The notes: a model not told the origin generated them from the sequence alone. 25,747 bases of DNA from CAYXDR01 sp046498185 (GCA_046498185.1 JAWOBE010000104.1:1-25747); one strand, 5' to 3'; positions 16,419-23,603 are shown, counted from the first letter of the stretch. Made by a program: numbers and translations.

Positions 16419-16622
16419 ATGGAATGCAATCGAGAAAAAAACCTGGAAATCTGCAACTGCACATACGATCCCTGCGAAAAGAAAGGCTATTGCTGCCGAT
16501 GCATCGCCTATCACCTCAAGATGCGACAGCTCCCGGCCTGCTGCTTTCCCGCAGAAGCCGAGCGGACATACGACAGATCATTCGAACACTTCGCACGTCT
16601 GGTTCAAGCGGGCGAAGTATAG
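16419..16622 (+). CDS. DUF6485 family small cysteine-rich protein
   Basis: A 67-residue protein with nine cysteines (3, 12, 14, 19, 25, 26, 28, 41, 42), spaced CxC-x4-C-x5-CCxC-x12-CC, and the segment RCIAYHLKMRQLPACCF followed by TYDRSFEHF. I recognise this as the DUF6485 type found in anaerobic bacteria and archaea. A metal or Fe-S site is plausible from the cysteines but unproven. AAAGGAG lies six bases before the ATG. Its 5' end faces lpxR; its 3' end is 20 bp from the convergent argJ end. Any promoter must lie in lpxR's first codons or signal region. Confidence 0.8.
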   Translation: MECNREKNLEICNCTYDPCEKKGYCCRCIAYHLKMRQLPACCFPAEAERTYDRSFEHFARLVQAGEV

Positions 16623-16642
16623 ACCGGCAGGCACCGGGGAGT

Positions 16643-17833
16643 TCATGTCCGATAGTCCGCGTTGATCGATACATAATCGTGCGTAAAATCACAGGTGAGC
16701 ATCTGATCGGTGAACGGCCCCATGTGAAGGTCCACCACCACGGAAAATTCCGGGTTCTTCATCCGTTCGGCGGCAGCGGCCTCGGCTTCTATCCCCAGCG
16801 TCATTCCGTGAGATACGATTTGGACCGAATCGATTTGGATATCGACAAGATCAGGATTCATTTCAATTCCGGACCTGCCCATTGCTGCGAGTATCCGCCC
16901 CCAGTTGGGGTCCTGGCCGTAAAAAGCCGTCTTTACCAGCGCGGAATTGGCGACGGTTCTTGCGGCCTTTTCCGCCTGCTCAGCGCTTACGGCCCCTCTT
17001 ATTTCGATTTTTACAGTCTTCGTTGCACCCTCGCCGTCCTTTACGACCATCCGGGACAGCTCTCCGAGCACGCATGTCAACCCGGCGCGGAAACCTTGCA
17101 TCCCGGCTTTATCAAGCTCCGCATTTTCGGCCGCACCATTTGCAAGAACAAAAACGGTATCGTTCGTGCTTGTGTCTCCGTCCACGGTTATTCTGTTGAA
17201 AGTTGGATTAACCGCTTCAACAAGCGATTCCTGCAGGTTACGACTCGAAATATAAATGTCGCTTACGACAAAACACAACATCGTAGCCATCTGGGGCATA
17301 ATCATGCCCGCCCCCTTGGCTATCCCCACAATACGGTAGCTGCGGCCGCCGGTCTCCCCTTCAAAAACGCTTACTTTCGGAAACGAATCGGTTGTCATTA
17401 TCGCCCGGGCCGCATCCATCAGGCCGTCTTTGCGAAGAGCCCCGACAAGTGAAGGCATCGCATGTTCGATTTTCGCCGCCTCGAGCGGGGCACCGATAAC
17501 TCCTGTGGATGCCAGGAGGACTTCTTCCTGATCGATTCCGAGCTCCGCCGCCGCAGCTTCACCGGCTTTCCTTGCCGCCGGGGGGCCCGAAGCCCCGGTG
17601 CATGCATTGGCATTTCCGGAGTTGGCCAGAATTGCCCGCGCTGTTCCGCGGGAGATCCGATCCATGCTGACAAGTACAGGTGCGGCCTTTACGCGATTTG
17701 TCGTAAAAACTCCCGCCGCAGAACATGGTTTGTCCGAAAAAATCAAGGCCAGATCGGCCCCACCCTTTTTCTTTATTCCCGCTGCTGCGGCTCCTGCAGA
17801 AAAGCCCTTGACAACAATTTGATCCGCTTCCAT
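16643..17833 (-). CDS. argJ: Glutamate N-acetyltransferase / amino-acid acetyltransferase (ArgJ)
   Basis: Transfers acetyl from N-acetylornithine to glutamate in the cyclic arginine pathway, and in bifunctional members also makes N-acetylglutamate from acetyl-CoA. The 396-residue length is typical. The self-cleavage site is MATML at 182-186, cutting before Thr184, which becomes the N-terminal nucleophile of the beta chain. The oxyanion motif STGVIG is at 109-114; NGDTSTND-type substrate contacts appear as DGDTSTND (about 219-226); the C-terminal DYVSINADYRT matches the family end. GGAAGGGAAG lies just before the ATG. It is downstream of secA on the same strand but separated by element B and a tandem repeat. 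Whether it is mono- or bifunctional cannot be read from the sequence. Confidence 0.95.
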   Translation of the reverse strand: MEADQIVVKGFSAGAAAAGIKKKGGADLALIFSDKPCSAAGVFTTNRVKAAPVLVSMDRISRGTARAILANSGNANACTGASGPPAARKAGEAAAAELGIDQEEVLLASTGVIGAPLEAAKIEHAMPSLVGALRKDGLMDAARAIMTTDSFPKVSVFEGETGGRSYRIVGIAKGAGMIMPQMATMLCFVVSDIYISSRNLQESLVEAVNPTFNRITVDGDTSTNDTVFVLANGAAENAELDKAGMQGFRAGLTCVLGELSRMVVKDGEGATKTVKIEIRGAVSAEQAEKAARTVANSALVKTAFYGQDPNWGRILAAMGRSGIEMNPDLVDIQIDSVQIVSHGMTLGIEAEAAAAERMKNPEFSVVVDLHMGPFTDQMLTCDFTHDYVSINADYRT

Positions 17834-17870
17834 CGTTCTTCCCTTCCTTTTTTTGCTTCGTGTAACGGCA

Positions 17871-18012
17871 AGTCAATCTTGAATTTTGATGGTGCCGAAA
17901 AAAGTCAAAACAACCCTCCCTCTCGGCGTCGGTATCGTGAGTTGACCGGCGACCTTTTCGACCCCGACGCCGATAAGGCGGGGATGGTACTTTTACGAGC
18001 TCATCAATCTTG
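17871..18012. repeat. MITE-like element, copy B (both ends present)
   Basis: The left end reads TTTTGATGGTGCCGAAAAAAGT (17884-17905 region). The right end, read on the minus strand, is TTGATGAGCTCGTAAAAGT. Inside are a left arm with about two hexamers (CGGCGT CGGTAT), a core GTTGACCGGCGACCTTTTCG and a right arm with three CGAYNN hexamers (17960-17976). The arms are largely complementary. No internal gene. Confidence 0.7.
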
Positions 18013-18037
18013 AATATCGAATCCCGCCTAGCGGCGT

Positions 18038-18073
18038 CACCAACACTAACACCAACACTAACACCAACACTGA
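18038..18073. repeat. 12-bp tandem repeat, three units
   Basis: CACCAACACTAA is repeated at 18038-18049, 18050-18061 and 18062-18073; the last copy has one change (G for A). Each unit is two related hexamers (CACCAA, CACTAA). It lies between element B and the secA stop codon. Confidence 0.85.
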
Positions 18074-18089
18074 TCACGCGCCGCAGGCG

Positions 18090-20948
18090 CTACTTGTTTC
18101 TACCGCAGCATTTTTTATACTTTTTCCCGCTACCGCACGGGCAGGGATCGTTCCTGCCGACCTTCTTTTCGGACCGACGCACGGTGGCTGGTTTACCATC
18201 GCCGTCTCCTCGGTTCAAATTGAGCGCACGCTTCTGCTTGGGAGGCTCGACCGCCGGGCGCCGTAACTGTATACGCGCAAGGGTGGAAAGGGTTTCTTCC
18301 CGGATCCGGTCGGTCAATTCCTCGAAAAGGGCGAAGCCCTCCTTCTGGTACTCCTTGAGCGGATCCAACTGCCCGTAGCCCCGCAGGCCGATACCGCCCT
18401 TCATGTGCTCCATGTCCTGGAGATGCGACACCCACTGCGTGTCGATGATCTGCAACATCACGATTCGCTGGAGGTTTTCCATTTCCTCCCTGCCCAGTTG
18501 TTCTTCCTTGCGGGCAAAAGATTCCAGCGCCTGCTCCTTGATGATCCGTGTAAGTTCTTCTGGAGTAAGCGAATCGAAAGCCTCCTCCCCCAGGTCCTCG
18601 GCGGTGATTGCGGCTCGAATACCGAACACCCTGGCACAGTTTTCCTTCAGCGAGGTGATGTCCCAGTCCTCGGGGTAACTCTTCGGGTCGATCCATTTGC
18701 CCACCAGGTCTTCGGCCTTCTGCTCGATCATATCGTGGATAATTTCACCGACACCGTCACCCCGGAGGATATCCTTCCGCAGTGAATAAATAATCTCCCG
18801 GTGCTGGTTCATTACATTGTCGTACTCGAGCAGGTGCTTGCGGATGTCGAAATTATGCGCCTCGACTTTCTTCTGGGCGTTCTCGATCGCACGGCTTATC
18901 AGCTTGTGCTCAATCGGCTCTCCTTCCTCCATCCCCATTCTGCCCATGATCGAGGACATGCGATCCGAGCCGAAGATCCTCAACAGGTCATCTTCCAGCG
19001 ACAAATAAAAGCGGGAAGAACCGGGATCACCCTGCCGGCCCGACCGACCGCGCAGCTGGTTGTCTATCCGGCGGCTTTCATGCCGCTCGGTACCGAGCAC
19101 ATGAAGCCCACCGAGTCCCACAACGCCTTCCCCAAGGACGATGTCGGTCCCCCGGCCGGCCATGTTGGTCGAAATGGTCACCGTTTTTGCCTGACCCGCC
19201 CCGGCGATGATTTCGGCCTCGCGTTCATGATGCTTGGCGTTCAACACAGAGTGAGAAATTCCGGCTCTCTTGAGCATCTTGCTGAGCATCTCTGATTTTT
19301 CGATTGAAATCGTACCCACCAGTACCGGCTGGCCTTTTTCGTAAAGTGCCTTGATCTCCTCGACGACCGCTGTGAACTTCTCCCTTTCTGTCTTGTAAAT
19401 CACGTCCGGGTGATCGATCCGGATCATCTCCTTGTTCGTGGGAACAACGACGACATCCAAATTGTAGATGTTGTGGAATTCACCCGCCTCTGTGTCCGCG
19501 GTTCCTGTCATACCGGCCAGTTTTTCATACATCCTGAAGAAATTCTGGAACGTGATGCTCGCGAGCGTCTGGTTTTCCCCGGCGACGCTGACCCCTTCCT
19601 TGGCTTCCACCGCCTGGTGAAGTCCGTCGCTCCATCGTCGACCCGGCATCATCCTTCCTGTGAACTCATCGACGATCATCACCTGACCGTCCTTTATCAC
19701 ATAGTGAACGTCCTTCTCGAAGAGCCAGTAGGCCTTGATCAACTGCTGCGTCGCGTGCAGCAGTTCGGATGTATTCATGTAGCGGTCTTCAAGCTCTCTC
19801 AGTCGTACTGCCTTTTCCTCCTCGCCCAGATCTTCGGCCTCGCGGATTAAATGCCCTTCTTCATCCAGATCAGGCAACGTAAATGATCCCAAGCCGGTTG
19901 AACTCAGCAACTGGATTCCTTTTTCCGTCAATTCTACGGAGTTGCTTCGTTCGTCGATTGTACAGAAAAGAATCTGGTCGAGTTCCGGCAGCATCTTCTG
20001 GGCGCTGAGCATGCTCTCCATTCGCTCGATTTGTTTTTTAATAGCCTGGCGCTGTGCGAGAATATCCAAAAACATCGGGTTCTTGGGGTCACCCCTCTTG
20101 ACCTGAACCAATTTTTCTATCAGCTCGTCGTCAAGTTCTCCGTCCCCGTCCAGAGATGCACGAATTTCTGACAGCAAAGACCTGATGATGGCGCTCTGCT
20201 TTTTCCTGAGCGTCACGGCCATCGGCTTGACCTGCTCATAGATCTTGGTTTCACTTTGCTCCACAGGCCCGCTTATTATAAGCGGGGTTCTTGATTCATC
20301 GATCAGTATACTGTCAACCTCATCGACGATTGCAAAATGAAAATCTCTTTGGACGCACTCCTCCGCGGTGAACTTCATGTTGTCACGCAGATAATCAAAG
20401 CCGAATTCGTTATTGGTGCCGTAGGTAATATCACAATCGTAGGCGTTTTTACGGCCGCGATCATCCAACCCATGAACGATCACACCCACCGAAAGGCCGA
20501 GAAAGTTGTAAATTTTTCCCATCCACTCGGCGTCCCGTCTGGCGAGGTAGTCGTTCACCGTCACCAGGTGCGCACCACGGCCGGTGAGTGCATTAAGGTA
20601 CAGAGGGAGCGTCGCTGCAAGCGTTTTTCCTTCACCGGTCTTCATCTCGGCAATCTTACCGTTATGAAGCACGATACCGCCTATTAACTGGACGTCGAAA
20701 TGCCGCATTCCAAGTGTGCGCACAGAAGCTTCCCTTACGGCCGCAAAAGCCTCCGGAAGAAGATCGTCGAGACTTTCCCCTCCTGCAACCCTTTCTTTGA
20801 ATTCCGGCGTTTTCCGCGCCAGGTCTTCATCCGAAAGGGGTTTGAAAGCCGCTTCAAGCGCGTTGATGCGCTCGACAATCGGCTGCATATCCTTGAGTTC
20901 ACGGTCGTTTTTACTTCCAAATATATTCTTGACCAGCGATCCTAACAT
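18090..20948 (-). CDS. secA: Protein translocase ATPase SecA, with a long variable-region insertion
   Basis: The motor that drives unfolded preproteins through SecYEG. The 952-residue product has Walker A GEGKT (105-109), the DEVDSILIDE box (209-218), the wing and helicase motifs GTNNEFGFDYLRDN (177-190), MAGRGTDIVLGEG and QLRGRSGRQGD, and the C-terminal zinc-binding SEC-C tail with Cys936, Cys938, Cys947 and Cys948. E. coli SecA is 901 residues. The excess is mostly an insertion at about 238-325, after SGPVEQ, that looks like a helical coiled coil (RKKQSAIIRSLLSEIRASL ... QAIKKQIERMESM). Comparable insertions occur in Bacteroidetes and some Desulfobacterota. GGAAGGA precedes the ATG. The tolC-family gene ends 39 bp upstream, so co-transcription is likely. 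Confidence 0.98.
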   Translation of the reverse strand: MLGSLVKNIFGSKNDRELKDMQPIVERINALEAAFKPLSDEDLARKTPEFKERVAGGESLDDLLPEAFAAVREASVRTLGMRHFDVQLIGGIVLHNGKIAEMKTGEGKTLAATLPLYLNALTGRGAHLVTVNDYLARRDAEWMGKIYNFLGLSVGVIVHGLDDRGRKNAYDCDITYGTNNEFGFDYLRDNMKFTAEECVQRDFHFAIVDEVDSILIDESRTPLIISGPVEQSETKIYEQVKPMAVTLRKKQSAIIRSLLSEIRASLDGDGELDDELIEKLVQVKRGDPKNPMFLDILAQRQAIKKQIERMESMLSAQKMLPELDQILFCTIDERSNSVELTEKGIQLLSSTGLGSFTLPDLDEEGHLIREAEDLGEEEKAVRLRELEDRYMNTSELLHATQQLIKAYWLFEKDVHYVIKDGQVMIVDEFTGRMMPGRRWSDGLHQAVEAKEGVSVAGENQTLASITFQNFFRMYEKLAGMTGTADTEAGEFHNIYNLDVVVVPTNKEMIRIDHPDVIYKTEREKFTAVVEEIKALYEKGQPVLVGTISIEKSEMLSKMLKRAGISHSVLNAKHHEREAEIIAGAGQAKTVTISTNMAGRGTDIVLGEGVVGLGGLHVLGTERHESRRIDNQLRGRSGRQGDPGSSRFYLSLEDDLLRIFGSDRMSSIMGRMGMEEGEPIEHKLISRAIENAQKKVEAHNFDIRKHLLEYDNVMNQHREIIYSLRKDILRGDGVGEIIHDMIEQKAEDLVGKWIDPKSYPEDWDITSLKENCARVFGIRAAITAEDLGEEAFDSLTPEELTRIIKEQALESFARKEEQLGREEMENLQRIVMLQIIDTQWVSHLQDMEHMKGGIGLRGYGQLDPLKEYQKEGFALFEELTDRIREETLSTLARIQLRRPAVEPPKQKRALNLNRGDGDGKPATVRRSEKKVGRNDPCPCGSGKKYKKCCGRNK

Positions 20949-20987
20949 GGCTTCCTTCCGCTAATGTAATTCATGACATCTTTTATA

Positions 20988-22310
20988 TTATTCCTCACCC
21001 ATAGCCCTCAACAGTCTCGCACGGGCAACGTTGTGGCCGTACAGCGATCGGTAATAATCGACCCTTGCCCTCGACAGCAATGCCTGCGCATCGAGCACTT
21101 CGGTTATCGTTGTCACCTGGGCGCGATAACGTTCTTCATTTACACGGAGGTTTTCTTCAGCCTGTTCGAGGGCCTTGCGTGTCGTGGGTATATTTTTCTC
21201 TGCTTCATCCAGTGAAAGAACAGCGGATTTAACTTCGAGCCGTATCGCATCTTCCAACGACTGCTTGTTGTAAAGCAATTCCGACTTTCCTTTCTTTTTC
21301 TCGGCTACGGTATTGCGCGTCTTGCCCCAATCCCATAAAGTCCAACTGAGCCCCGCGGTGACATCCCAGCTGCTGGAATCATGCACCACACTTCCATCTA
21401 CGCCTGGTTCGTCACCCTCACGAATATAGCGGTATGTCAAACCCACCTCCGGATAGTATGCACTTTTGGCCAGGGTGATTTCCTGATCGACTTTGGAAAG
21501 GGCGTTGGCTATCATTTTCATTTCCGGACGAAGATCCATCGCCGTATCCACATAATCCTGAAAAACCCCCTCTTCCGGCCTATAAACCAAGATGTCTTCA
21601 AGCGTTACCGAGGTTTCTATAGGACGGGACAAAATAATATTGAGCGAACTCCTTGCCAGCGAAGCACCGTTCAACGCGGCTACAAGGTTTTGCCTGGCCT
21701 TTGCCAGCTCCACTTCGGCTTTGAGTACATCGTTTATAGGTATGATGCCGACGTTGTAGAAATCCCGCGCCACCTTGACATTGCTCTCGAGCGACTCCAC
21801 CGCACTTCGGGCGACCTCGACCCCCTTGTCTGCCTCAAGCACCGCAAAATAGCCTTCTTTGACCCTGAAGATGAGATCGAGCTTCTCTATTTCATAATCG
21901 AGACGGCTGCTGTCGACCCCCAGCTTCGAAATCTCGTGTGCCGCGGTAAGTGAATATCCCGTGAACAGAGGCTGGCTAACCCTCACATTCCAGCTGAAAT
22001 TGTCCTTCACCGAAGACGGTACAGACACAGACCCCAGATTCAAATTGGTATCCCGGTCCCGGCGATTATAAGTATAGTCCGTGCCGACTTTCGGGTAAAA
22101 ATCTGCCTTTGTCTGTTTTTCCACGTACCCGGCTCGCCCTATAGCCTCAGCTTTCGATTTTAGATCAGAGTTGTTATCTACAGCTTCATCTATGCATGCC
22201 TCAAGAGTCATAACCCCAGGTGATTCGGTCGATCCGGCCTGGGGCGCACTAAAAAATAGAACCGGCAATATGCAAATCAACCCGGCAAACGTCTTGAGCC
22301 CACATGTCAT
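20988..22310 (-). CDS. TolC-family outer-membrane efflux channel protein
   Basis: A 440-residue protein with a signal peptide (about 1-27, ending near APQAGS) and the two-fold OEP repeat of TolC-type trimeric channels. The first half has YTYNRRDRD and a long heptad-like helix (SRLDYEIEKLDLIFRVKEGYF); the second half has YPEVGLTYRYI and the matching helical hairpin (LLYNKQSLEDAIRLEVKSAV). I chose ATG 22310, with GGAGG eight bases upstream, over an ATG ten codons earlier. No membrane-fusion protein or RND/ABC pump gene is adjacent, so its inner-membrane partner is encoded elsewhere. The upstream DNA carries a TTGAC-N4-GTCAA palindrome and a TATAAC -10-like box (22329-22334). Confidence 0.9.
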   Translation of the reverse strand: MTCGLKTFAGLICILPVLFFSAPQAGSTESPGVMTLEACIDEAVDNNSDLKSKAEAIGRAGYVEKQTKADFYPKVGTDYTYNRRDRDTNLNLGSVSVPSSVKDNFSWNVRVSQPLFTGYSLTAAHEISKLGVDSSRLDYEIEKLDLIFRVKEGYFAVLEADKGVEVARSAVESLESNVKVARDFYNVGIIPINDVLKAEVELAKARQNLVAALNGASLARSSLNIILSRPIETSVTLEDILVYRPEEGVFQDYVDTAMDLRPEMKMIANALSKVDQEITLAKSAYYPEVGLTYRYIREGDEPGVDGSVVHDSSSWDVTAGLSWTLWDWGKTRNTVAEKKKGKSELLYNKQSLEDAIRLEVKSAVLSLDEAEKNIPTTRKALEQAEENLRVNEERYRAQVTTITEVLDAQALLSRARVDYYRSLYGHNVARARLLRAMGEE

Positions 22311-22362
22311 TTCGGCACCTCCTTTAATGTTATAGAACACTTACTATTCCTTAAAACACGCC

Positions 22363-22376
22363 TTGACGGATGTCAA
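22363..22376. promoter_or_regulatory. TTGAC-N4-GTCAA palindrome upstream of the tolC-family gene
   Basis: TTGACGGATGTCAA resembles CRP/FNR-superfamily operators in layout. It is centred about 59 bp upstream of the ATG. The right half overlaps the outer end of element C, which also carries GTCAA, so chance is a real alternative. Confidence 0.35.
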
Positions 22377-22440
22377 CGTTGATGACTTCATAAAACGTGC
22401 CATCCTTTCTTTATCGGCATAGGTATATAGCTATCGGGGT
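22372..22440 (-). repeat. MITE-like element, copy C (half element, degenerate arm)
   Basis: It starts GTCAACGTTGATGACTTC, then TAAAACGTGCCATCC and TTATCGG, matching the minus-strand reading of the right end and arm of copies B and E. The hexamer arm is degraded, ending CTATCGGGG. The element stops where the methyltransferase remnant begins. Confidence 0.6.
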
Positions 22441-22572
22441 CCTTCCGGGGTTGTCGTCTGGCATGATTACGGCGTGTGGGAGGGTGTCACCAAAGCGCTG
22501 GAGGAAATCCAAGAAAAAACCAGCGCGGCCCCGAAACATATCCGCGGCACAAGCCTTGTAATTTCGATCTAA
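22441..22572 (+). pseudogene. 3' remnant of a class I SAM-dependent methyltransferase gene
   Basis: An open frame without a start codon encodes GVVVWHDYGVWEGVTKALEE and continues to HIRGTSLVISI and a TAA at 22570-22572. I recognise this as the C-terminal end of Methyltransf_24-type SAM-dependent methyltransferases, where VWHDY and a final GTSL strand are conserved. Only about 43 codons remain; the upstream part is replaced by element C. It ends 11 bp before the convergent ilvN stop. The protein-family call rests on the WHDYGVWEGV and GTSL motifs alone. Confidence 0.6.
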
Positions 22573-22583
22573 ATATCTATTCC

Positions 22584-23078
22584 TTATTCCGGTTCCCGGT
22601 AAAGCCCCAAAATCCCGGATCGAGCAAGCTTTTCGATTCCCGTCGGTTCAAGAAGCCGAATCAGGGTATCTATCTTTTCATGGGAACCGGTCACCTCGAA
22701 AATATAATGCGTATGCCCGGTATCCACGATTCTTCCACCGAAACTTTTGATGATTGAGTAAATGTCCGCCCTGTCCGCCGGCAGAGCCTTAACGCAAATC
22801 AACGCCAATTCGCGCTGGACTGCATTGAGACCGGTCATATCCCGGACTTTGATAACGTTTACCAGCCGTCTCAAGTTTTTGAAAATCTGTTCGAGCTGCT
22901 CAGGAGTGGAATTTGTCGTTATAGTGATCCGCGACATTTCAGGGTTGGCGGTGGGAGCCCCGCATATCGTCTCGATGTTGTAACCTCTTCCCGCAAACAT
23001 CCCAGCCACCCGGGCGGTCACTCCCGGCTCGTTTTCGACAAGCATCGTGATCGTATATCTTTGTAAATGATCCGCCAT
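22584..23078 (-). CDS. ilvN: Acetolactate synthase regulatory (small) subunit
   Basis: The small subunit activates the catalytic acetohydroxyacid synthase subunit (IlvB/I) and confers valine feedback inhibition in branched-chain amino-acid synthesis. The 164-residue product has an N-terminal ACT domain (about 7-80, with ENEPGVTARVAGMFAGRGYN) and the C-terminal ALS_ss_C domain (about 85-160, with GGRIVDTGHTHYIFEVTG). It could equally be named ilvH. GGGGGAG lies about nine bases before the ATG. The family norm is ilvB just upstream and often ilvC just downstream; here neither is present. Upstream are a promoter and 400 bp of repeats, downstream a methyltransferase remnant. Confidence 0.95.
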   Translation of the reverse strand: MADHLQRYTITMLVENEPGVTARVAGMFAGRGYNIETICGAPTANPEMSRITITTNSTPEQLEQIFKNLRRLVNVIKVRDMTGLNAVQRELALICVKALPADRADIYSIIKSFGGRIVDTGHTHYIFEVTGSHEKIDTLIRLLEPTGIEKLARSGILGLYREPE

Positions 23079-23165
23079 TCAATCAAGCTCCCCCACTGGT
23101 TTAGATTACCGTCCCCGGCGGAACTCGATTTTTTCTCTACCGCTGAGGAGTCTTTTATAGCGGAT

Positions 23166-23194
23166 ATCATATTTTCGATCTGGATTCCATTCAA
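23166..23194 (-). promoter_or_regulatory. Candidate sigma70-type promoter for stand-alone ilvN
   Basis: Minus strand: TTGAAT (23189-23194, 4/6), a 17-base spacer and TATGAT (23166-23171, 5/6), about 80 bp upstream of the start codon. It supports independent transcription of ilvN. Confidence 0.5.
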
Positions 23195-23210
23195 AACAAA
23201 ATTTGATGGC

Positions 23211-23291
23211 GTCAAGGTTGATGAGTTCGTAAAAAGACAAAACAACCCTGTCCTTCGGGGTCGAGGATGGTACGTTTTACGAAGCCGTCAA
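23211..23291. repeat. MITE-like element, copy D (short form lacking hexamer arms)
   Basis: It runs from GTCAAGGTTGATGAGTTCG (then TAAAAAGACAAAACAACCCTG) to GATGGTACGTTTTACGAAG (then CCGTCAA). Both ends match the family, but the hexamer arms and core are reduced to about 25 bp. It shares its right boundary with copy E. Confidence 0.7.
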
Positions 23292-23460
23292 ATTTTGATG
23301 AAACCGTAAAAAGTGAAAACAATCATGTCCCTCGTTGTCGCTGTCGTTGTCGGCGTCGGTATTGGAAGTTGACGGACGACCTTTTCGACCCCGATACCGA
23401 TCCCGACCCCGACGCCGATAACGCGGGGATGGTACTTCTTACGGTGTCATCAATTTTCAA
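23287..23460. repeat. MITE-like element, copy E (longest copy)
   Basis: Left end GTCAAATTTTGATGAAACCG followed by TAAAAAGTGAAAACAA; right end GGTACTTCTTACGGTGTCAT followed by CAATTTTC. The left arm has about five hexamers of the GNYGTC type (23334-23363); the core contains GGAAGTTGACGGACGACC; the right arm has six CGAYNN hexamers (23387-23422). The arms are largely complementary and could fold into a long stem. Together, copies D and E occupy much of the 525-bp gap (23079-23603), which also holds the ilvN promoter and the promoter region of the DUF364 gene. No gene was seen in this gap. Confidence 0.75.
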
Positions 23461-23491
23461 AAAAGAATATACACGCATGGGCATCGCCGCA

Positions 23492-23520
23492 TTGACTTAA
23501 GTCAAAGGGGTCCATAAAGT
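23492..23520 (+). promoter_or_regulatory. Promoter with palindromic TTGACTTAAGTCAA at the -35 position, upstream of the DUF364 gene
   Basis: TTGACTTAAGTCAA (23492-23505) is a perfect 14-bp palindrome with TTGAC-N4-GTCAA layout. Its first six bases can serve as a -35 (TTGACT), with TAAAGT (23515-23520, 4/6) as -10 after 17 bases. A factor bound here would sit on the -35. It is about 98 bp upstream of the ATG. Confidence 0.45.
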
Positions 23521-23603
23521 TCAGATAGTTTTCTACGTAAAGAACAGTGATGCAGGCTCGCATAGGGCCTCGCTTTTGAATCTTTAATTTTCAGGAGGAA
23601 GCG

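Noticed and set aside
16403..17452. 349-codon plus-strand open frame
   Set aside because: It overlaps the DUF6485 gene in another frame and runs antisense through argJ; no family character and no ribosome-binding site at its ATG.
23018..23245. 75-codon minus-strand frame upstream of ilvN, considered as an ilvB remnant
   Set aside because: The translation shows no resemblance to the acetolactate synthase large subunit and overlaps ilvN in another frame.
23334..23422. Hexamer arrays in element E considered as a CRISPR array
   Set aside because: Units are six bases with no spacers of constant length and no cas genes; they are arms of a palindromic element.
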